Of a DNA stretch of 64,000 nt, positions 24,147 through 32,327 are shown piece after piece. The first letter of the stretch is position 1. Each line of letters begins with the position of its first letter. The stretch lies in NCBI GenBank assembly GCA_964561785.1, contig CAZLRF010000019.1:21087-85086 (forward strand), read 5' to 3'. Under the pieces are notes generated by a model. That model saw nothing but the letters and a program-made list of their open reading frames with translations. It searched no databases and had not been told where the DNA came from. Origin of the DNA: DATBSL01 sp964561785 (GTDB lineage Bacteria; Acidobacteriota; Vicinamibacteria; Fen-336). The position numbers and the translations under genes are program-made.

Positions 24147-24620
24147 TCAACCCCTTGCGAGGTCCCGGAAGTGCTCCCCCGACAGGTTGAGGGCACGTCC
24201 GAAACCGAGAACCATCCGTCCGCCCCGGATCTCGAGGCGGTAGAGCGTGAAGTCCGGCAGCTGGAGCGTCATCGCGGCCTGCGGGAAGCGAGAGAGGAAC
24301 GCCCGCGCGGCCGCCTCGAAGTCGGGGCTCTTCCCGGAGAGCGGCGTCACGACGCCCTCGAGCTGGAGACGCGCCACCTGGAGCGGGTCCGCCTCGGCCG
24401 AGTCGGGCTCGTGGATCATGCCGCTCCAGGGCGCCCCGGCCGCGAGCCCGCGGGAGTGCCGGGCGAGGGCCGAGGACTGGACGACGAGGGCGCTGCGGTC
24501 GGGGGTGACGGCGTAGGGCAGAAGGCCCACCACCGGCTCGCTCCCGGCCACGACGCCGAGGGACAGGAGCCGCTGCCCCAGCAGGAGCCCTCCCAGGCGC
24601 GCGGAGTCTTCCGGTGTCAT
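24147..24620 (-). CDS. Pyridoxamine-phosphate-oxidase-like (HugZ-type) FMN-binding protein
   Basis: This 157-aa protein matches the split-barrel fold used by HugZ/PPOx-like flavoproteins. Its pattern is GVVAGSEPVVGLLPYAVTPD, SSALARHSRGL, SGMIHEPD, RLQLEGVV, FLSRFPQA and LYRLEIRGGRMVLGFGRA. HugZ proteins bind heme; others bind FMN or F420. No C-terminal heme-binding extension is present, so the substrate stays open. It stands 74 nt upstream of the GGDEF-EAL gene on the same strand. Confidence 0.78.
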   Translation of the reverse strand: MTPEDSARLGGLLLGQRLLSLGVVAGSEPVVGLLPYAVTPDRSALVVQSSALARHSRGLAAGAPWSGMIHEPDSAEADPLQVARLQLEGVVTPLSGKSPDFEAAARAFLSRFPQAAMTLQLPDFTLYRLEIRGGRMVLGFGRALNLSGEHFRDLARG

Positions 24621-24764
24621 CTCGAGGGTGCGGCTCCTTCCCGGAGGGATCGGGTGGTGCGCGCACTCTTGTAGCAGCCCCGCCGTTCGCGGGTCAAGAG
24701 CGCTGGATCACACCGTCCGCCCTGAGGAGCGAAGCGACGATGTCATGGCCGGGTCCGCCGCGCC

Positions 24765-25049
24765 GAGCGAAGCGAGGCGCCGGGCGGAGCGGGAGTCGGA
24801 CCCCGANNNNNNNNNNNNNNNNNNNNNNNNNNNNNNNNNNNNNNNNNNNNNNNNNNNNNNNNNNNNNNNNNNNNNNNNNNNNNNNNNNNNNNNNNNNNNN
24901 NNNNNNTCCCGAAGGGATCGGCGAACGAGGCCCGCCGACTCCGCCCCGAGGAGCGAAGCGAGGCGCCGGGCGGAGCGGGAGTCGGACCCCGATCCCGAAG
25001 GGATCGGCGAACGAGGCCCGCCGACTCCGCCCCGAGGAGCGAAGCGACG
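24765..25049. repeat. Tandem array of 86-bp nested-hairpin repeats, broken by an assembly gap
   Basis: One full unit is visible (24907-24992). A second starts at 24993, and the last 42 nt of another stand before the gap (24765-24806, matching 24951-24992). Each unit junction folds as a nested hairpin. The outer stem is GGAGTCGG (24978-24985) with CCGACTCC (25021-25028). The inner stem is CCGATCCC (24989-24996), loop GAA, GGGATCGG (25000-25007). Both array edges carry GAGGAGCGAAGCGACGA, and the right edge abuts the 3' end of ssrA. The copy number is unknown because of the gap. No gene is supported between 24621 and 25052. Confidence 0.85.
24807..24906. other. Assembly gap (100 N)
   Basis: Exactly 100 N, the conventional size for a scaffold gap of unknown length. 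It lies inside the tandem array, which probably caused the assembly break. Reading frames that cross it are not real. Confidence 0.99.
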
Positions 25050-25052
25050 AGG

Positions 25053-25413
25053 TGGTGGAGGCGGCGGGAGTCGAACCCGCGTCCGGAAACGAGCCTGCGA
25101 CAGACCCTACAGGTTTAGTCCGACCTGGTGTTTCGCCACGGTCGTGAAGGCCGGACGCAACCGACCGAGGCTAGTCCGATTGATCTCGCCGTCCGCCCCC
25201 GGACCGAGAGCTCGCAGCCAGCCCACCTTTGTGACGCTCTGTCCAGCCGCCGTGGGCGGGCAGCCGGCAGAGCGGGTTGCCTAAGGGTTAGTTAGGCAGC
25301 CAGCGCCAAGTTGTCGTTGGCAGCTGTGGTTTTCCCACCGGATTATCGAGCCGGTAGGCACGCTCGACCTGCGTCTGTCGGGGTCACGTTCCCGTCGAAA
25401 CCGTGACGCCCCC
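25053..25413 (-). ncRNA. ssrA: Transfer-messenger RNA (tmRNA)
   Basis: The minus strand starts GGGGGCGTCACGGTTTCGAC and ends with a T-arm GGTTCGACTCC and CGCCTCCACCA. The 5' GGGGGCG pairs with CGCCTCC to form the tRNA-like acceptor stem, and CCA is encoded. The tag reading frame at about 25321-25291 encodes ANDNLALAA followed by TAA, the usual degradation tag except for Leu where Tyr is common. The RNA is about 361 nt. It rescues stalled ribosomes with SmpB. Confidence 0.96.
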
Positions 25414-25425
25414 CTCCTTGCCGTC

Positions 25426-25434
25426 AGGATAGCA
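25426..25434 (-). promoter_or_regulatory. Extended -10 element for ssrA
   Basis: On the minus strand TGCTATCCT (25434-25426) stands 12 nt before the mature 5' end of tmRNA. The -35 region would fall in the end of the upstream gene and is not convincing. Confidence 0.45.
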
Positions 25435-25437
25435 CGC

Positions 25438-26316
25438 TCAGAAGCCCAGTTCCTTCAGGTAGCGCTCGCCGCCTGGCCCGTTGAGCTGCCAGTACGGAAG
25501 GCGGGTCGAACCCCGAAGCGCGAGCTCCTCGCCCTCGGGCCCCCTCTGGCGGACGAGCCGGAAGGGGGAGGCCGCCTCGACCTCGAAGGCGAGGGTGCGG
25601 CCGCCCTCGACGGAGACGGTGTACACGGTCACCTCGAAGCGGCCGGCGGGAACGCTCGCCATCCTCGTGGCCGCCGAGCGGGAAATCTGGGCCTTCGTCC
25701 AGGCGAGGGGCTGGTGGCGCAGGCGAGCCCACAGCAGCGACGGGAGGAACGGCACGCTGCGGCTCTCCCCCGGGCCGAGGTAGGCGCCCATCCAGCCCCG
25801 GAGCAGGATGGGCAGGGCGTCTTCGACGACTCCTCCCGCCGGCCACTCGAGGTCGTCCACGCCGTCCGCTTCCCCGTCGAAGTAGCTGTGGAACAGGCCG
25901 GCGAGCCGGGATCCCCGCGGGGCGATCTGGTGCCACACGTGGCCGCACCATTCCTGGCTCGAGAAGCTGACCTTGGCGAGCGGCCAGCCGGGCGCGACGC
26001 GCAGGAACGTCGACGTCATGACGTCGTAGTCGTAGATGCCGGTCGGGAACTCGCGCACGGCGTTCAGCTTCATCACGGGGTAAACGTCGGAGGCGGGGTG
26101 ACGCCCGGGGTCCGCCTTCACGCGGAGCGTGTCGGAGAAGTCCTCCGTGACGTAGACGAGGACGGCCCGGCCCGCGCGCGGCGCGCCGTAGCGCGGCTGG
26201 GTGAGGGCGTAGCCGTTGAGCTCGGCCTTGCCGTCTCCCCAGTGCGCCCAGAAGTCCTGGGCGGCGACGGGAGCGGCGATCGACAGGGACAGCACGGCGG
26301 CGAGGGCGTGTCTCAT
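25438..26316 (-). CDS. Secreted conserved protein of unknown function
   Basis: This 292-aa protein has a signal peptide (RHALAAVLSLSIAAPVAAQ). The mature part contains WAHWGDGKAELNGYALTQPRYG, TEDFSDTLRVKADPG, FSSQEWCGHVWHQ, FHSYFDGEADG and STRLPYWQLNGPG. It looks like a conserved family whose name I do not know; no catalytic motif stands out. The ATG at 26316 has GGAGA upstream. It ends 24 nt before ssrA on the same strand; the longer open frame upstream is a shadow of the glycosylase gene. Confidence 0.8.
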   Translation of the reverse strand: MRHALAAVLSLSIAAPVAAQDFWAHWGDGKAELNGYALTQPRYGAPRAGRAVLVYVTEDFSDTLRVKADPGRHPASDVYPVMKLNAVREFPTGIYDYDVMTSTFLRVAPGWPLAKVSFSSQEWCGHVWHQIAPRGSRLAGLFHSYFDGEADGVDDLEWPAGGVVEDALPILLRGWMGAYLGPGESRSVPFLPSLLWARLRHQPLAWTKAQISRSAATRMASVPAGRFEVTVYTVSVEGGRTLAFEVEAASPFRLVRQRGPEGEELALRGSTRLPYWQLNGPGGERYLKELGF

Positions 26317-26354
26317 GGACTCTCCGTGGGATTCGGGCGGCGCCGGCCCGTGAA

Positions 26355-27044
26355 TCAGCATAGCCCAATCGCCCCCGCGTGGCGGCACATCCCCCGCAGG
26401 GGGCACTCGCCGCAGCGGGGGCGCACCCGGCACACGTCCTTCGCGAGGAGCACGACCTGCGCGTGGAGCTCGCCGTAGAGCGCCGCGCTCCGCGGCAGCC
26501 GGTCCTCGAAGAAGCGCTGCAGCGCGTCGTAGGGCTCGTCGCCCCGGACGAGGCCGAGGCGGGAGAAGACGCGACGCGTGTACGCGTCCACCACGAACAG
26601 CGGCTTTCCCGCCGCGTAGAGCGCGATCGAGTCGGCCGTCTCTCGTCCCACGCCGTGCACTCCCAGGAGCTTGCGCCGCAGCGCGCGGGGCTCCTCCCGG
26701 CGCATGGCCTCGACGCGCCCGCCGTACTCGGCTTCGAGGAAGTCGACGAGCGCCCGAAGCCGCTCGGCCTTGACGCGGAACGTGCCCGAGGACCTGAGCA
26801 GCGGGGCGAGCCGCGAGGCCGGCAGCCGGCTCATCGCGGCGAACGACAGCAGGCCGCGGCGGCGCAGCGCGGCGAGCGTGCGCTCGACGTTCGTCCAGGC
26901 GGTGTTCTGGACGAGGATCGCGCCGACGCACACCTCGAACGCCGAATCCCCCGGCCACCACCCCGAAGGCCCGTGGCGCTTCACCAGCAGGCGGTGGATC
27001 CGGAGGAGCAGCGCCCTTGCGCCCGCTCGTCCCGCTCGCGGCAC
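26355..27044 (-). CDS. Endonuclease III-like DNA glycosylase (HhH, Fe-S), lacking the catalytic Lys
   Basis: This 229-aa HhH-GPD protein has EVCVGAILVQNTAWTNVERTL, the helix-hairpin-helix GVHGVGRETADSIALYA, the catalytic Asp in FVVDAYTRRVF and a C-terminal [4Fe-4S] Cys set (CRVRPRCGECPLRGMC). Bifunctional EndoIII has GxGxKTA with Lys; here it is RET. That points to a monofunctional glycosylase such as the MagIII-like 3-methyladenine group. The GTG start at 27044 lacks a clear ribosome site and is tentative. Confidence 0.85.
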   Translation of the reverse strand: MPRAGRAGARALLLRIHRLLVKRHGPSGWWPGDSAFEVCVGAILVQNTAWTNVERTLAALRRRGLLSFAAMSRLPASRLAPLLRSSGTFRVKAERLRALVDFLEAEYGGRVEAMRREEPRALRRKLLGVHGVGRETADSIALYAAGKPLFVVDAYTRRVFSRLGLVRGDEPYDALQRFFEDRLPRSAALYGELHAQVVLLAKDVCRVRPRCGECPLRGMCRHAGAIGLC

Positions 27045-27072
27045 GGGGCGACGATACAGGAGCGGGCTTTCG

Positions 27073-27101
27073 TTGACACCCCCGCTCGGGTGCCGGATAA
27101 T
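27073..27101 (+). promoter_or_regulatory. Near-consensus sigma70-type promoter
   Basis: TTGACA (27073-27078) and GATAAT (27096-27101) are 17 nt apart, the best consensus match seen in the window. It drives the 27158 gene and probably the lytic transglycosylase and rph genes behind it. Confidence 0.8.
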
Positions 27102-27157
27102 GCGCGGGGACGTAAGTCGGGATACTGCATGATTTTGGCTCGTCCGCCGAGGGGAAC

Positions 27158-28387
27158 ATGGCGCTCGAAGACGACCTGAAGGCCCGCATCTCCGCCCTCA
27201 TCAGCCAGCAGATGGCCAACTGGGTCGTCGAGATCCAGCGATCCATCCAGGGCCACCAGGCGAGCCTCGTGCGCGCGCTCGACGAGCTCGGCGAGACCGT
27301 GGCCCGCTACGACGAGAAGGTGGACGAGTCGTCGATCGCGAAGGCGGTCGCCGAGGTCCTCGAGCAGCAGCCCCCGCCCGCGGCCGCCGCCGATTACTCG
27401 GGCCTGCGCGCCGCGATCGCCGCCCTCGACAAGGGAACGAACCTCCAGGAGGTCCTGATCGCCCTCGTCACCGAGGTCGCGAAGCAGACCGACCGCGCCG
27501 CGATGTTCATCCTGAAGAGCAACGCGGCCGTCGGCTGGTACGCGCGTGGCTTCGACCACAACGACGCGGTGAAGGCGCTCACGATCCCGCTCACCGCGGA
27601 CACGCTCTTCCGCCTGGTGGCCCAGACGCGGCACGCGACGCGGGGCCACTCGAGCCACTCCCCGGCCACCGCCCAGGCCCTCGCCCGGCTGGGCGGCGAC
27701 GGCCAGGGCGTCCTCGCCGTCCCCCTCGTCCTGCGCGACAAGGTCGCGGCCGTCCTCTACTGCGACACTTCCCAGGACGAGATGCCGCAGTCCACGGCCG
27801 ACCTGGTCGAGGTGCTGGTCGCCTACGCCGGCCGGGTCATCGACCTGCTGAGCACGGCCGCGCGACCCGCCCCCGCCCCCGGAGGCGCGGGCGCGCGGCC
27901 GGGCATGGGCACCGCGCCGGGCATCGAGAGCACCGGACCCTCGATCCCGGTCGGCACGGGGACGATCCGCCCGCAGCCCGCCCCAAGCGTCGTGCGACCC
28001 CCGACGATGCCGCCGGGCCGCCTGCCCGCGGTGCCCGCCCCGGCTCCGGCTCCCACGCCGGCGCCGACTCCTCCTCCGATCGCCGCGCCGCCCCCTTCCA
28101 CGCCGCCCGCCCGCGCGCTCGCCCCGGAGGACCAGAAGGCCCACGACGACGCGAAGCGCTTCGCCCGCCTCGTGGTCAGCGAGATCAAGCTCTACAACGA
28201 GGCGAAGGTCGCCGAGGGGCGCAAGACGAAGGACATCTACGAGCGGCTGAAGGAGGACATCGAGCGGGGCCGGCAGATGTACCACGACCGCGTGTCGCAG
28301 GCGGTGCGCGACGTGAGCGACTACTTCCACGACGAGCTCGTGCGGATCCTCGCCGGCGGCGACGCCTCCGCCCTCGGTCCCTCGTAG
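27158..28387 (+). CDS. GAF-like domain protein with Pro-rich linker and C-terminal helical domain
   Basis: This 409-aa protein has an N-terminal helical segment (about 1-75). A GAF-like domain (about 80-230) contains LQEVLIALVTEVAKQTDRAAMFILKSN, GVLAVPLVLRDKVAAVLYCD and LVEVLVAYAGRVIDLL. A long Pro/Ala linker (about 235-325) leads to a conserved C-terminal helical module (KAHDDAKRFARLVVSEIKLYNEAKVAEGR, DIYERLKEDIERGRQMYHDRV). No signal peptide or output enzyme domain is present, so it is likely cytosolic. The ligand and role are unknown. Confidence 0.8.
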   Translation: MALEDDLKARISALISQQMANWVVEIQRSIQGHQASLVRALDELGETVARYDEKVDESSIAKAVAEVLEQQPPPAAAADYSGLRAAIAALDKGTNLQEVLIALVTEVAKQTDRAAMFILKSNAAVGWYARGFDHNDAVKALTIPLTADTLFRLVAQTRHATRGHSSHSPATAQALARLGGDGQGVLAVPLVLRDKVAAVLYCDTSQDEMPQSTADLVEVLVAYAGRVIDLLSTAARPAPAPGGAGARPGMGTAPGIESTGPSIPVGTGTIRPQPAPSVVRPPTMPPGRLPAVPAPAPAPTPAPTPPPIAAPPPSTPPARALAPEDQKAHDDAKRFARLVVSEIKLYNEAKVAEGRKTKDIYERLKEDIERGRQMYHDRVSQAVRDVSDYFHDELVRILAGGDASALGPS

Positions 28388-28403
28388 GGGCGCGCGGCCG
28401 CTC

Positions 28404-30554
28404 TTGCTCGCGACGCTCGGCCTTCTCCTCGCCCTGGCCGGTCCCGCCGCGGACCCGTCCGACTGGCGCCTCGCCGCGGACCCGCGCGACTCGGCGGAGG
28501 CGGCGGCGCGCGAGGCGGCCGTCCTCGAGGGCACCGACGCCCTGCTCGCCGCGGCGGCGCGCTTCCCCGGCACGCCCGCCTCCGGCCTCGCGCGGCTCGC
28601 GGCGGGGCTGCGCCTCGTCGAGGCGGGCCGCCCCGCCGACGCGGTCGCGCAGCTGTCCCACCCGGACGTCGCGCTCACCCACCTCCACGACCATGCCCTG
28701 CTCGCGCTCGCCCGCGCACAGGAAGCCCTCGGACAGAAGGACGCGGCCGCTCGCTCCGCGCTCGCGGCGGGGACCGACCCCGCGGGGGCGACGGCCTGCG
28801 ACGCGCTGCCCCGCGCGGCGCGGCTCTTCGCCGCCTCCGGACAGCCGGCAATGGCCGCGCCGGCCCTCGAGCGCACGGCTGCGGCCTGCCCGCGCGAGGC
28901 GCCGTCCGCCCTCCTCGAGCTGGGGAAGGCTCACCTCGCGCTCGGCGAGCCGGCGGCGGCAGCGGCCGTCCTCGCGCGGCTCGACCGCGAGCACCCCGCC
29001 TCCCGGCCGGCGAAGGAGGCCCGCGCGCACCTCGCCGCCCTCGCCGCGCACCTGCCCCCGCACCCGGCCGAGGAGCGCGCTCGACAGCTCCTCGAACGGG
29101 GCGCGGCGCTCCTCGCCGCGGGCCAGGCCGCGGAGGCCGTGGTCGCCCTCCAGGCGGTGCCGACCGCGCAGCTTCCGCCGGCCGACGTCGACCTCCTGCG
29201 CGTGAAGCTGGGTCGCGCCCTCCTCGTCCGCGGCCGCGGCGCGGAAGGCCGCGCGGCGCTGCGCAAGGTCGGGCCGGGATCGCCCCACGCAGCCGAGGCC
29301 GCCTACCACCTCGCGCGGGACGCGGCCCGGCGCACGCGAGACGCGCAGCCCTACGTCGCGGTGGCCGACGGCTTCCCTGGAACCCCGTGGGCGGAGGAGT
29401 CGCTCCTCGCCCTCGCCAACCACTACCAGAAGGACGCCCTCGACGAGGCTGCGGCCCGCTGGTGGCGGCGTCTCGCGGAGGAGTTCCCCGACGGGCGCTA
29501 CGTCGAGCGCGCCGCGTGGCGCGCGGGGTGGGACGACTACCGCGCCGGCCGGCACGAGGCCGCCGCCCGCCTGCTCGAGACGACCGCGCGCCTGCGGCCG
29601 CCGAGCGCCTCGACCCCGGGCTTCCTCTACTGGGCGGCCCGCGCGCGCGCCGCGCTCGGGCAGAAGGAACGCGCGCGCGCCCTCCTCGCGGAGACGGTCC
29701 TCCGCTACAAGCACGCCTACCACGGCATCCGGGCCCGCGAGGCCCTCGCCCGGCTGGGCGGGGCGCCCGCCCCCGCGTCCGCGGTGACGGCCGCGCTGCC
29801 GCCCCCGGAGCCGCCGCTCGGCGAGCCGCGCGCGACGCGGGTGCGCCAGCTCCTCCTCGTCGAGCGGCTCGACGAGGCCGCGGCCGAGCTGCGCCTCGTC
29901 CCCGAGTCGCCCCGCGTGCAGGCGACCATCGCGTGGATCGACTGGAGGCGCGGGCGGCTGCGCCCCGCGATCACCGCCATGAAGCGCGCGTACCCCGAGT
30001 GGGTCGGCGAGGCGGGCGACCGCCTGCCCCGAGAGGTCTGGCAGATCCTCTTCCCGCTGCGCTACGAGCGCGAGCTGCGCGCGGCCGCCGCCGAGGAGGG
30101 GCTCGACCCCGCGCTCGTCGCCGCGCTCGTCCTCCAGGAGTCGACCTTCGACCCCGGGGCCCTGTCCCGCGCGGGGGCGCGCGGGCTCATGCAGGTGATG
30201 CCCGCCACCGGCCGCACGATCGCCCGCGCGAAGGGCCGGCGCTTCCAGCGCGCCGCGCTCCACGACCCGGTGACGAGCCTCGACTTCGGCACCCACTACC
30301 TGCGGCAGATGAGCGAGCGCTTCGGCGGGGCGGTCGAGAAGGTCCTCGCCGCCTACAACGCGGGTCCCCACCGCGTCGACGCGTGGACGGCCTCGCGCGG
30401 GGAGACGAGCGCCGAGGAGTTCACCGAGAGCATCCCCTTCAGCGAGACCCGGGGCTACGTGATGATCGTGCTCGCGAACCGCGAGCAGTACCGCCGCCTT
30501 TACGGGCTGGAGCGCTCCGCTCCTGCCCCGGCGGTCGAGGGGGCGCGACCGTGA
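28404..30554 (+). CDS. Soluble lytic murein transglycosylase-like protein
   Basis: This 716-aa periplasmic protein has a signal-like N-terminus, a long helical TPR-like superhelix (about 25-540) and a C-terminal SLT domain (about 555-700). The catalytic Glu is in LVLQESTFDP; the signature continues SRAGARGLMQVMPATG, LDFGTHYLRQ and AAYNAGPHRV. It cleaves the MurNAc-GlcNAc bond, forming 1,6-anhydroMurNAc. The start is a TTG at 28404, the only reasonable start after the previous stop. Its stop overlaps the rph GTG by 4 nt. Confidence 0.92.
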   Translation: MLATLGLLLALAGPAADPSDWRLAADPRDSAEAAAREAAVLEGTDALLAAAARFPGTPASGLARLAAGLRLVEAGRPADAVAQLSHPDVALTHLHDHALLALARAQEALGQKDAAARSALAAGTDPAGATACDALPRAARLFAASGQPAMAAPALERTAAACPREAPSALLELGKAHLALGEPAAAAAVLARLDREHPASRPAKEARAHLAALAAHLPPHPAEERARQLLERGAALLAAGQAAEAVVALQAVPTAQLPPADVDLLRVKLGRALLVRGRGAEGRAALRKVGPGSPHAAEAAYHLARDAARRTRDAQPYVAVADGFPGTPWAEESLLALANHYQKDALDEAAARWWRRLAEEFPDGRYVERAAWRAGWDDYRAGRHEAAARLLETTARLRPPSASTPGFLYWAARARAALGQKERARALLAETVLRYKHAYHGIRAREALARLGGAPAPASAVTAALPPPEPPLGEPRATRVRQLLLVERLDEAAAELRLVPESPRVQATIAWIDWRRGRLRPAITAMKRAYPEWVGEAGDRLPREVWQILFPLRYERELRAAAAEEGLDPALVAALVLQESTFDPGALSRAGARGLMQVMPATGRTIARAKGRRFQRAALHDPVTSLDFGTHYLRQMSERFGGAVEKVLAAYNAGPHRVDAWTASRGETSAEEFTESIPFSETRGYVMIVLANREQYRRLYGLERSAPAPAVEGARP

Positions 30555-31348
30555 GCTTCCGCCTGGGCGACTTCAAGCGGCAGATCGACCCTTCGGTCCT
30601 GGAACGGGAGAAGGGCGTGCGCTCCGACGGCCGCACGGCGGACAAGCTGCGCCCGCTCCGCCTCACGGCCGGGGTCCAGAAGCACGCCGAGGGATCCTGC
30701 CTCGTCGAGCTCGGGGACACGCGCGTGCTGTGCGCGGCGAGCCTCGAGGACAAGGTGCCGCCCTTCCTCAAGGGCAAGGGCGAGGGCTGGGTCACCGCCG
30801 AGTACGGGATGCTGCCGCGGGCCACCACCACCCGCTCGCCGCGCGAGTCGGGCCGGGGCGGCCCCTCCGGCCGGACCCACGAGATCCAGCGCCTGATCGG
30901 CCGCTCGCTGCGCGCCGTGGTCGACGCGAAGGCCCTCGGCGAGCGCACGGTGTGGGTCGACTGCGACGTCCTGCAGGCCGACGGCGGCACCCGCTGCGCC
31001 TCGATCACGGGGGCCTTCGTGGCCCTCGTCGAGGCGCTGCGGCGCCTCAAGCGCGCGAGCGCGCTGCCCGAGGTCCCGGTCACCGACTACGTGGCCGCGG
31101 TCTCCGTGGGCCGCGTCGGCGACGCCGTCCTCCTCGACCTCAACTACGAGGAGGACTCCTCCGCCCAGGTGGACATGAACGTCGTCAAGACCGGCCGCGG
31201 ACGCTTCGTCGAGGTGCAGGGCACGGCCGAGGGCGAGCCGTTCACCGCCGAGGAGATGCAGGCCCTGCTCGCCGCCGCCGACGCGGGGATCAGGGAGCTC
31301 GTGGCCCGGCAGCGCGAGGCCCTCGGCGGCTTCGAGCCGAAGGCCTGA
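30551..31348 (+). CDS. rph: Ribonuclease PH
   Basis: This 265-aa phosphorolytic 3'-5' exoribonuclease trims tRNA 3' ends. Conserved parts are GRTADKLRPLRLTAGV, EYGMLPRATTTRSPRE, GRTHEIQRLIGRSLRAVVD, VDCDVLQADGGTRCASITGA and LDLNYEEDSSAQVDMNVV. The GTG overlaps the transglycosylase stop (GTGA), giving an N-terminal extension of about 20 residues relative to typical RNase PH. It converges on rdgB 4 nt downstream. Confidence 0.95.
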   Translation: MSFRLGDFKRQIDPSVLEREKGVRSDGRTADKLRPLRLTAGVQKHAEGSCLVELGDTRVLCAASLEDKVPPFLKGKGEGWVTAEYGMLPRATTTRSPRESGRGGPSGRTHEIQRLIGRSLRAVVDAKALGERTVWVDCDVLQADGGTRCASITGAFVALVEALRRLKRASALPEVPVTDYVAAVSVGRVGDAVLLDLNYEEDSSAQVDMNVVKTGRGRFVEVQGTAEGEPFTAEEMQALLAAADAGIRELVARQREALGGFEPKA

Positions 31349-31352
31349 CGCC

Positions 31353-31955
31353 TCAGCCCCGGCCGGCGAGCGAGGCGAGGAAGACGCGCAGCCGGGCGAA
31401 GGCCTTGCCCCGGTGGCTCACCCGGTCCTTCTCCGTCCGCGCGACCTCGCCGAACGTGCGGCCGAACGGCTCGTAGAGGAACAGCGGGTCGTACCCGAAG
31501 CCGTTCGTGCCCCGCATCGCTTCCGCGATCCGGCCCCGGACGCTCTCTTCGGCCCGGAACAGCACCTCGTCGCCGCGTGCCACCGCCACCGCGCAATCGA
31601 AGCGGGCGCCCCGGCGCTCGGGGGGCAGGCCCGCCAGCTTCGCGAGGAGGAGCCGGTTGCGGTCGAGGTCGCTCGCCCCCTCGCCCCCGAATCGGCTCGA
31701 GTAGAGCCCGGGCTCGCCCCCGAGCGCGTCGACCGAGATCCCCGAGTCGTCCGCGACCGTCAGGAGCCCCGAGCGCCGGGCGTAGGCGAGGGCCTTGATC
31801 GTCGCGTTCTCGAGGAACGTGGTGCCCGTCTCCTCGGGCGCGTCCTCGATCCCGATCTCCCGCGGGCCCACCACGCGGAAAGGCAGCCCCTCCACGAGGA
31901 GGCGCATCTCCCCGAGCTTGCCGGGGTTCTGGCTGGCGAGGAGAAGGTCGGCCAT
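31353..31955 (-). CDS. rdgB: XTP/dITP diphosphatase (RdgB/HAM1)
   Basis: This 200-aa house-cleaning enzyme removes non-canonical purine NTPs. It has the N-terminal LLLASQNPGKLGEM, ETGTTFLENATIKA, VADDSGISVDALGGEPG, GTNGFGYDPLF and RVSHRGKAF, all family signatures. rph and rdgB are often adjacent; here they face each other. The ATG at 31955 gives the usual length; longer frames run into the tRNA. Confidence 0.95.
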   Translation of the reverse strand: MADLLLASQNPGKLGEMRLLVEGLPFRVVGPREIGIEDAPEETGTTFLENATIKALAYARRSGLLTVADDSGISVDALGGEPGLYSSRFGGEGASDLDRNRLLLAKLAGLPPERRGARFDCAVAVARGDEVLFRAEESVRGRIAEAMRGTNGFGYDPLFLYEPFGRTFGEVARTEKDRVSHRGKAFARLRVFLASLAGRG

Positions 31956-31970
31956 GCCCCGGCATGATAC

Positions 31971-31979
31971 TGCTATCAT
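31971..31979 (+). promoter_or_regulatory. Extended -10 element of the tRNA cluster
   Basis: TGCTATCAT lies 12 nt before tRNA-Pro. The -35 region is poor. The same TGnTATC pattern precedes rimP and ssrA. Confidence 0.45.
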
Positions 31980-31990
31980 CGCCGGCGGTC

Positions 31991-32067
31991 CGGGGAGTAG
32001 CTCAGCCTGGTAGAGCACGAGCCTTGGGCGCTCGTGGTCGCGGGTTCGAATCCCGCCTCCCCGACCA
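31991..32067 (+). tRNA. tRNA-Pro (anticodon TGG)
   Basis: Acceptor CGGGGAG pairs with CTCCCCG. The anticodon arm is CGAGC-CTTGGGC-GCTCG and the T-arm GGTTCGAATCC. CCA is encoded. Length is 77 nt. Confidence 0.97.
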
Positions 32068-32151
32068 GCACGACCCACGAGACCCCGCGACAAGCGGGAC
32101 CAAGCTGCGGTACTATCGTCCGGTTCTGGAGTCGTCTGAAGTCCGAAGCGA

Positions 32152-32228
32152 GCGCCTGTAGCTCAGATGGATAGAGCGGCAGCCTTCTAAGCTGCGGGTC
32201 AGGGGTTCGAATCCCTTCAGGCGCGCCA
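32152..32228 (+). tRNA. tRNA-Arg (anticodon TCT)
   Basis: Acceptor GCGCCTG pairs with CAGGCGC. The anticodon arm is GCAGC-CTTCTAA-GCTGC and the T-arm GGTTCGAATCC. CCA is encoded. It follows tRNA-Pro by 84 nt. Confidence 0.97.
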
Positions 32229-32238
32229 TTCGACCGGT

Positions 32239-32317
32239 GGTGGCTGTAGCTCAGCTTGGTTAGAGCGCCAGGTTGTGGCCCTGGAGGTCGCGGGTTCGAA
32301 TCCCGTCAGCCACCCCA
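32239..32317 (+). tRNA. tRNA-His (anticodon GTG)
   Basis: Acceptor GTGGCTG pairs with CAGCCAC. An extra G at 32239 (G-1) faces C73, the tRNA-His identity element. The anticodon arm is CCAGG-TTGTGGC-CCTGG. CCA is encoded (32315-32317). Confidence 0.97.
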
Positions 32318-32327
32318 GACCACCTCG

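Noticed and set aside
24765..25049. CRISPR array
   Set aside because: The units are contiguous 86-bp tandem copies without unique spacers, and no cas genes are present.
24614..25284. Open frames running through the N stretch and the tandem repeats
   Set aside because: They cross an assembly gap and the antisense of ssrA; the translated repeats are low-complexity and have no start signals.
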